A DNA stretch of 64,000 nt from Massilia norwichensis (GTDB lineage Bacteria; Pseudomonadota; Gammaproteobacteria; Burkholderiales; Burkholderiaceae_D), in contig NZ_JANUGX010000009.1 of NCBI RefSeq assembly GCF_024753245.1, forward strand, positions 115,004-179,003, written 5' to 3'. The stretch's first letter is position 1; the number at the start of each line of letters is the position of its first letter. Both the position numbers and the translations under genes were made by a program. This document shows, in pieces, positions 18,798 through 25,972 of the stretch. The notes beneath the pieces are model-generated. The model was not told where the DNA came from. It saw only the letters and a program-made list of their open reading frames with translations, and ran no database searches.

Positions 18798-19436
18798 ATG
18801 AGTACTGATATGAGCCTGCTGGACATCATGAAATCGGCGGTCGTGATCCCCGTGATCGCGATCGACGATCCGGACCACGCGGTCCCCCTGGCCAAGGCGC
18901 TGGTCGCCGGCGGCATCCGCGTGCTCGAGGTGACCCTGCGCACCAGGCACGGCCTGGACGCGATCCGTGCGATGGCCCAGGTCGAGGGCGCCATCGTCGG
19001 CGTCGGCACCCTGACCCAGCCGGAAGAATTCGCCGCCTCGCGCGATGCCGGCGCGGTGTTCGGCGTGTCGCCGGGCCTGACCCCGGCCCTGATCGAGGCT
19101 GCGAAGAAGAGCGGCCTGCCCCTGCTGCCGGGCTGCATGACCCCGTCCGAAGTGATGGTGGCGCGCGAAGCCGGCTTCAAGCAGCTGAAACTGTTCCCGG
19201 CGGTGCCGGCGGGCGGCGTCGGCATGCTGAAAGCGATCGGCGGCCCGCTGCCGGACGTGACCTTCTGCCCGACCGGCGGCATCTCGATCGAGACCGCGCC
19301 GCAGTTCCTAGCGCTGAAGAACGTGGCCTGCGTGGGCGGCTCCTGGCTGACCCCGGCGGACGCGATGAAGGCCGGCGATTGGGATCTGATCACCGACCTG
19401 GCCAAAGCCGCGGCCAGCATCCGCCCGGCCGCGTAA
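18798..19436 (+). CDS. eda: KDPG/KHG aldolase
   Basis: This 212-residue aldolase cleaves KDPG to pyruvate and glyceraldehyde-3-phosphate. The catalytic Glu is in 'LEVTLRT' (near residue 42) and the Schiff-base Lys in 'FKQLKLFPA' (near 130). '[16 protein letters not shown]' is the phosphate-binding loop. ATG at 18798 was chosen; a GTG four codons earlier (18786) is also in frame but has no better RBS. It completes the Entner-Doudoroff operon with edd. Its substrate KDPG is the expected HexR effector, so this enzyme would also set the inducer level. Confidence 0.96.
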   Translation: MSTDMSLLDIMKSAVVIPVIAIDDPDHAVPLAKALVAGGIRVLEVTLRTRHGLDAIRAMAQVEGAIVGVGTLTQPEEFAASRDAGAVFGVSPGLTPALIEAAKKSGLPLLPGCMTPSEVMVAREAGFKQLKLFPAVPAGGVGMLKAIGGPLPDVTFCPTGGISIETAPQFLALKNVACVGGSWLTPADAMKAGDWDLITDLAKAAASIRPAA

Positions 19437-19456
19437 GGGTTAGGCTTCAACCCGGC

Positions 19457-20005
19457 ATGACCCGCCTGGCGCGCAAGCTGACCCCGGGCGAAATCAGGAT
19501 GGCGTCGCTGCTGTTCGGCGACGCCATCGACTACACACGCGTGCGCGTCCACAACCGCCGCTACCTGCCGCTGGTGCAGCCGAAGAACTGCGCCATGACG
19601 CCGAACGGCAGCATCTATTTCCACCATTCCTGCTTTCTGCCCGATTACAGCGAGGGCAGTCCCACTGTCATCCATTGGTTCATGCATGAGATGGTGCACG
19701 TGTGGCAACATCAGCTGGGATACGCGGTACGTCTGCGCGGTGCGGTGCGTATCGGACTGTCGTACGACTACGAGCTAGTACCGGAGACAACGCTGGCGGA
19801 CTACAACATGGAAGCGCAGGGCGAGCTGCTGGCCGATTACTTTGCACTCAAACACCAGAGTTCCCCGAGGACGATGCGCCAGCGACGCTACGAGGATAGC
19901 CTGTCGCTCTATGAAGAAGTGTTAGCGGATTTTCTTGCCGATTCTGCCAGCGTGGCGAATCTTCCACGTGATTACGGCCGATACCTGCTGCATTTGAAGC
20001 GTTAG
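19457..20005 (+). CDS. HExxH putative zinc protein, often labelled 'Vgr-related'
   Basis: This 182-residue protein has a metzincin-like zinc motif 'HEMVHVWQHQ' (near residues 75-84) and a downstream Glu in 'NMEAQGELLADYF' that could be the third ligand. Related proteins begin with '(R)LTPGE...LFGDAIDY' and are often annotated as Vgr-related or DUF4157-like proteins found near Rhs/T6SS genes. The label is by similarity of motif, and there is no VgrG domain here. ATG at 19457 was chosen because the earlier part of the frame lies inside eda. It starts 20 bases after eda but is probably unrelated in function. It is convergent with the next two small genes. Confidence 0.75.
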   Translation: MTRLARKLTPGEIRMASLLFGDAIDYTRVRVHNRRYLPLVQPKNCAMTPNGSIYFHHSCFLPDYSEGSPTVIHWFMHEMVHVWQHQLGYAVRLRGAVRIGLSYDYELVPETTLADYNMEAQGELLADYFALKHQSSPRTMRQRRYEDSLSLYEEVLADFLADSASVANLPRDYGRYLLHLKR

Positions 20006-20034
20006 CAAGAAAGGCGAATATTCGCCGCAGCATG

Positions 20035-20214
20035 TCAATGGTGCCCTTGTAGTGCACGCACCTGACGGCGAAGTCGGAAATTATCTGCCACTAGACCAAC
20101 AAGAACGAGAGCGGTTAATGTACTAAACGCATCGTTTCCGAGATAGTGCCAGAATGCCCAAGCGATCAAGGATATTCCAGCACCTGTGACGAGCAACAAT
20201 AGCGAGTCTTTCAT
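20035..20214 (-). CDS. Small membrane protein (59 aa)
   Basis: This is a 59-codon ORF with two hydrophobic segments (about residues 4-22, 'SLLLLVTGAGISLIAWAFW', and 32-43) and a basic tail 'FRLRRQVRALQGHH'. Its ATG overlaps the stop of the upstream gene in an ATGA junction (20211-20214), which is good evidence for translational coupling. It has no recognisable family. With its neighbour it forms a two-gene unit convergent to the HExxH gene. Confidence 0.6.
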   Translation of the reverse strand: MKDSLLLLVTGAGISLIAWAFWHYLGNDAFSTLTALVLVGLVADNFRLRRQVRALQGHH

Positions 20215-20639
20215 TTGTAGTTCTCGTAGTGCTTAATGTATTTTCGCCCTGATACGCTTGCGTTATAGAGGCCGGGACGCCGGTGAAAAAGTGACCTGAG
20301 CCACGTTCTGCTCCATCCTCGCTTCGAAAGCTCATAAAAAACATCGGCCATCGAAGTGCCATCGCTCATTGTTCGGCCTGTCGCCACTGCAAGACTGCCG
20401 ATGACTGCCCCAGCATAATAGGCCGCTCCTAAGGCCCCCAGCACGGCCAGTCCCTCCAACCTGGTGCCTGCCCCTGCCAACTCCCTCACCGTGACTTTTG
20501 TCCCGAACTTGTCAATGTAGGCAAGGATGGTGCTTATTGTCGAGATGGCAAGTGCCTGTGTTCCGTAAAGACTTTGTGGCGGTGCGATCAGCCCTAGGTC
20601 TTCCATGTTCTCTTTAAAATACTTGTAGAAGTCAGACAT
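20211..20639 (-). CDS. Hypothetical protein with Gly/Ala-rich hydrophobic core
   Basis: This 142-residue protein starts 'MSDFYKYFKENMEDLGL'. The middle (about residues 55-85, 'EGLAVLGALGAAYYAGAVIGSLAVATGR') is a glycine-rich hydrophobic stretch that could insert into a membrane. The C-terminus is basic and aromatic. ATG at 20639 is preferred over the upstream ATG at 20651 because GGAG sits eight bases before it. I have the impression of related short proteins in other proteobacteria near polymorphic-toxin or T6SS genes, but cannot name a family. It is coupled to the 59-aa membrane protein by an ATGA overlap. Confidence 0.7.
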   Translation of the reverse strand: MSDFYKYFKENMEDLGLIAPPQSLYGTQALAISTISTILAYIDKFGTKVTVRELAGAGTRLEGLAVLGALGAAYYAGAVIGSLAVATGRTMSDGTSMADVFYELSKRGWSRTWLRSLFHRRPGLYNASVSGRKYIKHYENYK

Positions 20640-21045
20640 TGTTATCTCCAAGCTAGGCGATGGTTAGCAACTACCCGTTGGCGCTCGAATACCAAGTCCG
20701 TTACAGATTGGTAAGTGGGGGATTCTTGCTCGACCGAATAAGGGCAGGGTTGGGAGGGGTCATAGAGTGCAGCGAGCTGGATCAAGCCCATTGAAGGCAC
20801 CCCGGAAGGCCGTAGGGGAGGTGCTAATGCATAGCTGCCGACATCAGAGATGACGATGTAGAGTCGATAAATTTGAATGCGGATTGGCTAATTTTCTGTG
20901 TTCGCTGTTGTCGGCTCGTCAGCCTGTCGGCACTGCACGAGCAGGTGCTGGCCGGTTTTTGACCGATTCCGCTTGCGTCTCCTCAATTCAGAATCCGCCT
21001 AGCCAACGTAGGCTCTTGGCGAGAGTGTTTCCTGCCGAGAAGATT
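20640..21045. other. 406-base intergenic stretch without a recognised gene
   Basis: The region separates divergent small genes. The base composition is mixed, with a GC-poor patch near 20860-20895. A 49-codon frame on the minus strand (20642-20791) lacks an RBS and protein-like character. An in-frame upstream extension of the plus-strand gene (from 20884) also looks non-coding. I see no tRNA, insertion sequence end or clear hairpin here. Confidence 0.5.
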
Positions 21046-21534
21046 ATGCGATTCCCATTTCTTGCCGGCGCGCTATGCGCCTTCCTGCTGGCACCGAGCG
21101 CCGGCGCCATTGCCCGCATTGGCGCAGCCGAAGTGCGCGAAGGCCCGCGTGGCGGCCCCTGTTTCACCATTAGTCCGCGCGAGGAAAGGGAAGGGACGCC
21201 GGATTTCCACTCGGTGACGGTGTCGGATGGCCAGCACCTGCTGTGGAAGATGACGATGCCGCCCGAACGCACCTTTCCCCTGAGCTTTTCGATGTGCGTC
21301 CCCTACGGCGGACAGGTCGCCTCGCTGCCGCGCACCGAAGCGGCCAAGCTCGAACCCGGCAAGGTCTACTACCTGCGCATCGACGCCCGGCCCGGCAAGG
21401 CCCGCGGCACCGCCCAGGCCTACGAAGCGCGCTTCTGCCTGGCCAAGCAGCGCGACGGCAGCGCCGTCGTGCACCAGATATGGGACGGCGAACGGCCCGG
21501 CAAGCGCCTGTTCGGCTGCCTGCCGGCGGACTGA
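21046..21534 (+). CDS. Exported hypothetical protein
   Basis: This 162-residue protein has a signal peptide ('FPFLAGALCAFLLAPSAGAIA'). The mature part of about 140 residues contains four Cys (in 'GGPCFTI', 'FSMCVPYGG', 'ARFCLAK' and 'LFGCLPAD'), probably two disulfides, and looks beta-rich. ATG at 21046 was chosen because it directly precedes the signal peptide; the frame is open further upstream without protein-like content. The family is not recognised. The gene is convergent with the GFA-family gene, with no bases between the stop codons. Confidence 0.75.
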   Translation: MRFPFLAGALCAFLLAPSAGAIARIGAAEVREGPRGGPCFTISPREEREGTPDFHSVTVSDGQHLLWKMTMPPERTFPLSFSMCVPYGGQVASLPRTEAAKLEPGKVYYLRIDARPGKARGTAQAYEARFCLAKQRDGSAVVHQIWDGERPGKRLFGCLPAD

Positions 21535-21924
21535 CTATCCCTCGGTGCGCCCATCGGGACGGTCGCGCTCGTAGTGCCGGGCCAGCGGGAATGGCGGCAG
21601 CCAGTTTTCCCGACGCACGGTCCAGAGTTCGTAGGTCGGCTTGAACTGGCTGGGATGGTCCAGCGTGCCCAGGTAGACCTCGATTTCATCCCCGCTCTTC
21701 GCGAACACCGACGAGCCGCATTGCGGGCAGAAATGCCGGCCGCCCCAGGCGCGCGCTTCGCCCGTGATCGTCACCGCCTGTTCCGGAAAGATCGCCGAGG
21801 CGTGGAACACGGCGCCGTGGTGCTTGCGGCAGTCGAGGCAATGGCAGAGGCCGACGCGGTAGGGTTCGCCCCTGGCCGTGATGCGGAGCGCGCCGCAGAG
21901 GCAACCGCCGGTGTGCTGGTCCAT
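21535..21924 (-). CDS. GFA family zinc protein (glutathione-dependent formaldehyde-activating fold)
   Basis: This 129-residue protein carries the zinc-binding Cys pattern of the GFA/CENP-V fold: 'GGCLCGALR' (near 7-15), 'CHCLDCRKHHGA' (near 27-38) and 'CPQCGSSVF' (near 65-73). ATG at 21924 has a strong GGGAGGA RBS; a longer frame from 22011 overlaps the small upstream ORF. Family members are annotated as formaldehyde-activating enzymes, but most are uncharacterised, so a detoxification role is only a guess. It is the last gene of a three-gene minus-strand unit VOC-44 aa membrane peptide-GFA. Confidence 0.9.
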   Translation of the reverse strand: MDQHTGGCLCGALRITARGEPYRVGLCHCLDCRKHHGAVFHASAIFPEQAVTITGEARAWGGRHFCPQCGSSVFAKSGDEIEVYLGTLDHPSQFKPTYELWTVRRENWLPPFPLARHYERDRPDGRTEG

Positions 21925-21941
21925 GTTGCGGTCCTCCCGCC

Positions 21942-22076
21942 TCAAACCAGTTCGCGCCAGTAGACGAGAACGAAGGCCAGCAGAAGCAGGAAGCAGGCGA
22001 TGTTGAACCACCTGAAAAACCGGCTTTTGCGGCTTGCGATATTCAAACCTGCTTCAGCGAGAAAATCCAGCATCAT
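21942..22076 (-). CDS. Small single-pass membrane protein (44 aa)
   Basis: This is a 44-codon ORF with a very good RBS (AGGAGA, then ATGATG). The N-terminal half is basic and amphipathic ('SRKSRFFRWF') and is followed by one strong transmembrane segment 'FNIACFLLLLAFVLVYW' (about 24-40). It ends 17 bases before the GFA gene and begins 37 bases after the VOC gene, so it fits an operon. No family is recognised. Topology by the positive-inside rule would put the N-terminus in the cytoplasm. Confidence 0.65.
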   Translation of the reverse strand: MMLDFLAEAGLNIASRKSRFFRWFNIACFLLLLAFVLVYWRELV

Positions 22077-22113
22077 GGTCTCCTGAAAAAATCATTCACC
22101 AGCGCAGCGGGCC

Positions 22114-22593
22114 TCATCCTTTCACCGCCGCTTCGATGGCCCCCACGTCGATCTTGCGCATGTCCATCATCGCTTCGAAAGCGCGCCTGGCGGCCGCCGG
22201 ATCCTTGCCGGCGATCGCCTCGGACAGCACGCGCGGCGTGATCTGCCACGACAGGCCCCATTTATCCTGGCACCAGCCGCAGGCGCTTTCCTGGCCGCCG
22301 TTGCCGACGATGGCCTGCCACAGGCGGTCGGTTTCTTCCTGGTCCTCGGTCGCGATCTGGAACGAGAAGGCGATGCTGTGACTGGGGCCGGGACCGCCGT
22401 TGAGGCCGAGGCAGGGAATGCCGGCCACCGTGAACTCGACCGTCAGCACGTCGCCCTGCTTGCCGGCCGGGTAGTCGCCCGGTGCATGGTGAACGGCCTT
22501 GAGCTCGCTGTCGGGGAAGGTCTCGGTATAGAACTTCGCGGCATCCAGTGCATCGCCCTTGAACCACAGGCAAACCGTGTTCTTGCTCACCAT
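22114..22593 (-). CDS. VOC family protein (PhnB-like)
   Basis: This 159-residue protein of the vicinal oxygen chelate/glyoxalase fold belongs to the branch often called PhnB or '3-demethylubiquinone-9 3-methyltransferase'. Recognisable parts are 'CLWFKGDALDAAKFYTETFPDSEL', 'VEFTVAGIPCLGLNGGP' and 'GWCQDKWGLSWQITP'. ATG at 22593 follows GAGGAGAAAA, a good RBS; the longer frame starts seven codons earlier. The substrate is unknown. It heads a small unit with a membrane peptide and a GFA protein and is divergent from the LuxR-type regulator. Confidence 0.9.
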   Translation of the reverse strand: MVSKNTVCLWFKGDALDAAKFYTETFPDSELKAVHHAPGDYPAGKQGDVLTVEFTVAGIPCLGLNGGPGPSHSIAFSFQIATEDQEETDRLWQAIVGNGGQESACGWCQDKWGLSWQITPRVLSEAIAGKDPAAARRAFEAMMDMRKIDVGAIEAAVKG

Positions 22594-22702
22594 TTTTCTC
22601 CTCAGGATCGTCAAAAATGCTGAACGGGTAGGCGGATTCTTGTGTTATCGTTGTCAACTATGAATGGCACGCCAGTCTAGCAGTCTCCGCCCGGCCAGGG
22701 CA

Positions 22703-22718
22703 CTGTAAGTTCTTGCAG
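22703..22718. promoter_or_regulatory. lux-box-like palindrome upstream of the LuxR-type gene
   Basis: CTGTAAGTTCTTGCAG has CTG/CAG ends and 6 of 8 matching positions between half-sites (CTGTAAGT versus CTGCAAGA). This resembles lux boxes bound by LuxR/CepR-type regulators. It ends 19 bases before the chosen start of the LuxR gene and lies in the divergent interval with the VOC unit. Binding is inferred. Confidence 0.4.
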
Positions 22719-22737
22719 GTTCGTGGAGGGTAGAGCA

Positions 22738-23460
22738 TTGCAGCAGTTCGCGGGTGAAGGGCATCAAGAGTGGCTGCACGACTTTGCGGCAGCGAAGACC
22801 GAGGCAGCTTTGCTGGAACTTCTGGCGAAAGCGGCCAACGAACTCGGTTTCGAGTACTGCGCGCTCGGCATGCGTCTGCCGCTGCCGTTCTCGAATCCGC
22901 GGGTCGTCATGTTCAACAATTACCCGCAGGCCTGGCAGCAGCGTTACCAGGCCGAGCAGTACCTGCGGATCGATCCCACTGTCGCCGAGGGCATGACCTC
23001 GACCCGGTCCATGTTGTGGACGGAATCCCTGTTCGCGTCCAGCCGGCCGCTGTGGGAAGACGCGCGCGCCCATGGTCTGCAGTTCGGCTGGGCCCAGCCG
23101 ACCCACGACCTGAAGGGCGTCGCCAGCCTGCTGACCTTTGCGCGTTCCGGCGAAGGCATTGCCCGCAACGAGTACCAGGTCAAGGTCCAGAAGATGCAGT
23201 GGCTGGCGCAGGCGGCGCACGCGGCCCTGTCGAACATCCTGGCGGCCAAACCGGATGGCGTGGCGTCGATCAAGCTGACCGAGCGCGAAGTCGAGGTGCT
23301 GCGTTGGGCCGCGGACGGCAAGACGGCCTCGGAATCGGCTGACATCCTGACGATTTCGGAGCGTACCGTGATCTTCCACATCGATAACGCGCTGCGCAAA
23401 CTGGGCGCGGCCAACAAGACGGCCGGGGTGCTGAAGGCGGCGATGCTGCGCCTGATCTGA
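22738..23460 (+). CDS. LuxR-type acyl-homoserine-lactone-responsive regulator (solo)
   Basis: This 240-residue protein has an N-terminal autoinducer-binding domain and a C-terminal LuxR helix-turn-helix. In the ligand pocket the conserved Trp, Tyr, Asp and Pro are present ('AWQQRYQAEQYLRIDP'), then a Trp in 'SMLWTESL' and Gly in 'AHGLQFGW'. The DNA-binding part 'LTEREVEVLRWAADGKT...SERTVIFHIDNALRKLGA' is intact. The start is probably TTG at 22738, seven bases after GGAGGG; GTG at 22723 is the alternative (245 residues). No luxI homologue is in the window, so it looks like a solo regulator. A lux-box-like element lies just upstream, suggesting autoregulation. Confidence 0.9.
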   Translation: MQQFAGEGHQEWLHDFAAAKTEAALLELLAKAANELGFEYCALGMRLPLPFSNPRVVMFNNYPQAWQQRYQAEQYLRIDPTVAEGMTSTRSMLWTESLFASSRPLWEDARAHGLQFGWAQPTHDLKGVASLLTFARSGEGIARNEYQVKVQKMQWLAQAAHAALSNILAAKPDGVASIKLTEREVEVLRWAADGKTASESADILTISERTVIFHIDNALRKLGAANKTAGVLKAAMLRLI

Positions 23461-23529
23461 GGCCTGAATTTGCGGCTGCCGTGCGCGCATCCGTTAAAAT
23501 GGCGGCATTTTTCACCTCCCACCCACATC

Positions 23530-24207
23530 ATGACCCAGGACGAACTCAAGCAGGCCGTGGCCCGCGCCGCCATCGACTACGTGGTCGACGGCGAAATCAT
23601 CGGCGTCGGCACCGGCTCGACCGCCAATTACTTCATCGACGAACTCGCCAAGATCAAGGACCGCATCAAGGGCGCCGTCGCGTCCTCGGAAGCGACTGCG
23701 GCGCGCCTGCGCGGCCACGGCATCGAGGTGCGCGACCTGAACGAGGTCGAATCGATTTCCGTCTACGTCGACGGCGCCGACGAGATCGACGCCTCGGGCG
23801 CGATGATCAAGGGCGGCGGTGCGGCCCTGACGCGCGAGAAGATCGTCGCTTCCGTATCGAAGAGTTTCGTGTGCATCGCCGACGGTTCCAAGCTGGTGCA
23901 GACGCTGGGCAAGTTCCCGCTGCCGGTCGAGGTCGTGCCGATGGCGCGTGCCGCCGTGACCCGCAAACTGGCCGCGCTCGGCGGTCAGCCGCGCCTGCGC
24001 ACCAAGCCGGGCAGCGATGAAGCCTTCGTGACCGACAACGGCGGCCACATCATCGACGTGGCCGGCCTGGCGATCACCGATCCGGTGGCCCTGGAAACCG
24101 AAATCAACCAGATCGTCGGCGTGATCGCCGTCGGCCTGTTCGCCCAGCGCGGCGCCAACGTCTGCCTGCTGGGCATGGCGGAAGGCGTCAAGACTCTGAC
24201 TTTCTGA
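23530..24207 (+). CDS. rpiA: Ribose-5-phosphate isomerase A
   Basis: This 225-residue enzyme interconverts ribose-5-phosphate and ribulose-5-phosphate. Signatures are '[16 protein letters not shown]' (phosphate loop), '[10 protein letters not shown]' (catalytic Asp region), '[14 protein letters not shown]' with the catalytic Glu, and '[10 protein letters not shown]'. ATG at 23530 was chosen because RpiA proteins begin 'MTQDELKQ'; the open frame extends 20 codons upstream. It is probably co-transcribed with the small lipoprotein 13 bases downstream and complements tal for the non-oxidative pentose phosphate pathway. Confidence 0.96.
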   Translation: MTQDELKQAVARAAIDYVVDGEIIGVGTGSTANYFIDELAKIKDRIKGAVASSEATAARLRGHGIEVRDLNEVESISVYVDGADEIDASGAMIKGGGAALTREKIVASVSKSFVCIADGSKLVQTLGKFPLPVEVVPMARAAVTRKLAALGGQPRLRTKPGSDEAFVTDNGGHIIDVAGLAITDPVALETEINQIVGVIAVGLFAQRGANVCLLGMAEGVKTLTF

Positions 24208-24220
24208 TCCGGAGAGCGGC

Positions 24221-24553
24221 ATGCAGCGTCTGCCCGTCATGATCCTCCTTGCCGCCGTGCTGGGCGGCTGCGCCTCCCACAAGACGCGCCCGCCGGCACC
24301 GGCCGCGAAGCCAATCGCGTACCAGGCGGCCGGTCCGGTGGATGCCGACGGCACGCCGATCCAGAAGCTGCCCTTCCGCCTCGGCGTTTCCTCGAACACC
24401 GTCGAGAAGATGGCGAAGCAGCAGGCTTGCACGGGCGGGCAGGGCGCCGGCTTGGTCACCGAGCAGGGACCGGTCGAGGTCTACCGCATGCAGTGCGATA
24501 ACGGCAAGGTGTTCATGGCGCGCTGCGAAATGCGCCAGTGCCGTCAGATGTAA
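24221..24553 (+). CDS. Small lipoprotein
   Basis: This 110-residue protein has a lipoprotein signal with lipobox 'LGGC' (Cys 17). A Pro/Ala-rich linker leads to a small domain with four Cys ('QQACTGGQGAG', 'RMQCDNGKV', 'ARCEMRQCRQM') that probably forms disulfides in the periplasm. The gene lies 13 bases after rpiA and is closed by a strong terminator, so it forms an rpiA-lipoprotein unit. Function unknown. Confidence 0.8.
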   Translation: MQRLPVMILLAAVLGGCASHKTRPPAPAAKPIAYQAAGPVDADGTPIQKLPFRLGVSSNTVEKMAKQQACTGGQGAGLVTEQGPVEVYRMQCDNGKVFMARCEMRQCRQM

Positions 24554-24579
24554 GCGACCCCGCTTTTTCTTCTCATTCG

Positions 24580-24611
24580 CAGGCGCGCTTCGGTGCGCCT
24601 GTGTTCTTTTT
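24580..24611 (+). terminator. Rho-independent terminator with UUCG loop
   Basis: A 9-bp stem (24580-24588 with 24593-24601, one G-U pair) closes a TTCG tetraloop and is followed by TGTTCTTTTT. It lies 27 bases after the lipoprotein stop and should end the rpiA unit. Confidence 0.85.
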
Positions 24612-24683
24612 GCCGCGCCCCTTCCTGATATGCGTGTTTCAATCGTGCACCCGCAGACTTGCGCAGTGCAGCATGCTATCGTC

Positions 24684-24711
24684 TTGACATAACTTTACGT
24701 CGTCTTACAGT
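24684..24711 (+). promoter_or_regulatory. Candidate sigma70 promoter of the GT9 gene
   Basis: A consensus -35 TTGACA (24684-24689) is followed after 16 bases by TACAGT (24706-24711), a 4 of 6 match to TATAAT. It lies 70 bases before the glycosyltransferase ATG in the only gene-free stretch there. Confidence 0.45.
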
Positions 24712-24780
24712 TCGTTTGCATTTCGAGCTGGTAGTTGCCCATAGAATTTTCGCATCCTCTTCTGTGCAGAACGGAGCAGT

Positions 24781-25968
24781 ATGAAAGTTTCAGGTGGACA
24801 GTCTCTCAAGCTCGACGCAATCCGCTTCGATGCGCCGGCCGTGCCGGCACCCCTGGTCGCGCCGGCCTTGCTGCGGCAAGCCGACAAGATCCTCTTCATC
24901 GCCCATCTGGCACTCGGCGACTTCACCTACCTGCAGGCCTGCTTCCAGGCTTTCGCGCGCGCTTATCCGCATCTGCAGATCCATCTCTGGGTCGACGAGC
25001 GGCGCCGCACCAGCCGTTCTGCCGACTGGGCGCACCTCAAGAAGTACGCGCTGTACGACTGGCTGGCCGAGTGTCCCTGGATCGCCAAAGTCTACGACGA
25101 GACCTACAGCCCGCAGGTCTACCGCGAATCGCTGGCGCAGGCGCGCCGCGAAGACTATCCGATCGTGGTCTCGCTCGCCGTGCTCGAGCGCCACAAGTAC
25201 GCCAGCATGGCGCGCAGCATCAGCCCGCGGGGCTTCGTGGTCGGGCAAAAGAAGCGGGTGCGGCCTTACGACCTGGTCAAGCGCTTCATTTACCGCAAGC
25301 TGGACGCGTCGATCCCGGCTTATACGCCTTCCCCGCACCCGGACCAGCACATCAGCGATATCTACGCCGGCTGGTTCACCCAGCTGTTCGGCCTGGAGAT
25401 CCCGCGCGCGGCGCGCTTCCCGGTGCTCAACATCGCCGACCGCTGGACAGCCTATGCGCGCGACCAGTTTGCCGACTGGGGTTTCATGGGTGTCGACGGC
25501 CAGCCGGCGCGGGTGGTGTTCCTGAATGCGTTCTCCAAATCGGTCGAGCGCAGCTGGCCGCTCGAGCGCGTCATCGGCCTGATCCGCGCGATGCGCTGCA
25601 GGCCGGCATGGCGCGACGTCGGCTTTGTCGTCAACGTGGTGCCCGAGGAATTGCAGCGCGCCCATGCGCTATTCGACGATGCCGCGCTGGAGCGCACCCA
25701 CCTTTTCAGCGCGGAAGACAATTTCTTCCAGCTGCCGGCGGTGCTGAGCCTGTGCGAGCTCATCATCTCGGTGGAAACGGCCGTGATGCATTTGGCGAAT
25801 GCCGTGCACGTGCCGGTGATCGCCCTGATGCGCCAGAACAATCCGGAGTGGGCGCCGATCGACCGCGCCAACAGCACCGTGATCACGGCGCCGAAACACG
25901 GCGACTGGGTCGACCGCATCGAGGTGCAGGATGTGATGCGGGTGCTGGCGGACTTTGGTCGCTTGTAA
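24781..25968 (+). CDS. Glycosyltransferase family 9 (heptosyltransferase-like)
   Basis: This 395-residue soluble GT-B enzyme resembles ADP-heptose:LPS heptosyltransferases. The N-terminal Rossmann domain has 'KILFIAHLALGDFTYLQACFQAF' (about 36-58, the family 'GD' motif). The C-terminal nucleotide-sugar part has 'FLNAFSKSVERSWPLERV' and 'SVETAVMHLANAVHVPVIALM'. Family members act on lipopolysaccharide core or related glycans at the inner membrane. It stands alone rather than in an LPS cluster, with its own promoter, and is convergent with the Tli4 gene after 4 bases. The sugar donor cannot be stated. Confidence 0.85.
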   Translation: MKVSGGQSLKLDAIRFDAPAVPAPLVAPALLRQADKILFIAHLALGDFTYLQACFQAFARAYPHLQIHLWVDERRRTSRSADWAHLKKYALYDWLAECPWIAKVYDETYSPQVYRESLAQARREDYPIVVSLAVLERHKYASMARSISPRGFVVGQKKRVRPYDLVKRFIYRKLDASIPAYTPSPHPDQHISDIYAGWFTQLFGLEIPRAARFPVLNIADRWTAYARDQFADWGFMGVDGQPARVVFLNAFSKSVERSWPLERVIGLIRAMRCRPAWRDVGFVVNVVPEELQRAHALFDDAALERTHLFSAEDNFFQLPAVLSLCELIISVETAVMHLANAVHVPVIALMRQNNPEWAPIDRANSTVITAPKHGDWVDRIEVQDVMRVLADFGRL

Positions 25969-25972
25969 CGGC

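Noticed and set aside
20642..20791. 49-codon ORF on the minus strand
   Set aside because: No RBS, no hydrophobic or domain pattern; it ends in the RBS region of the next gene but nothing supports translation.
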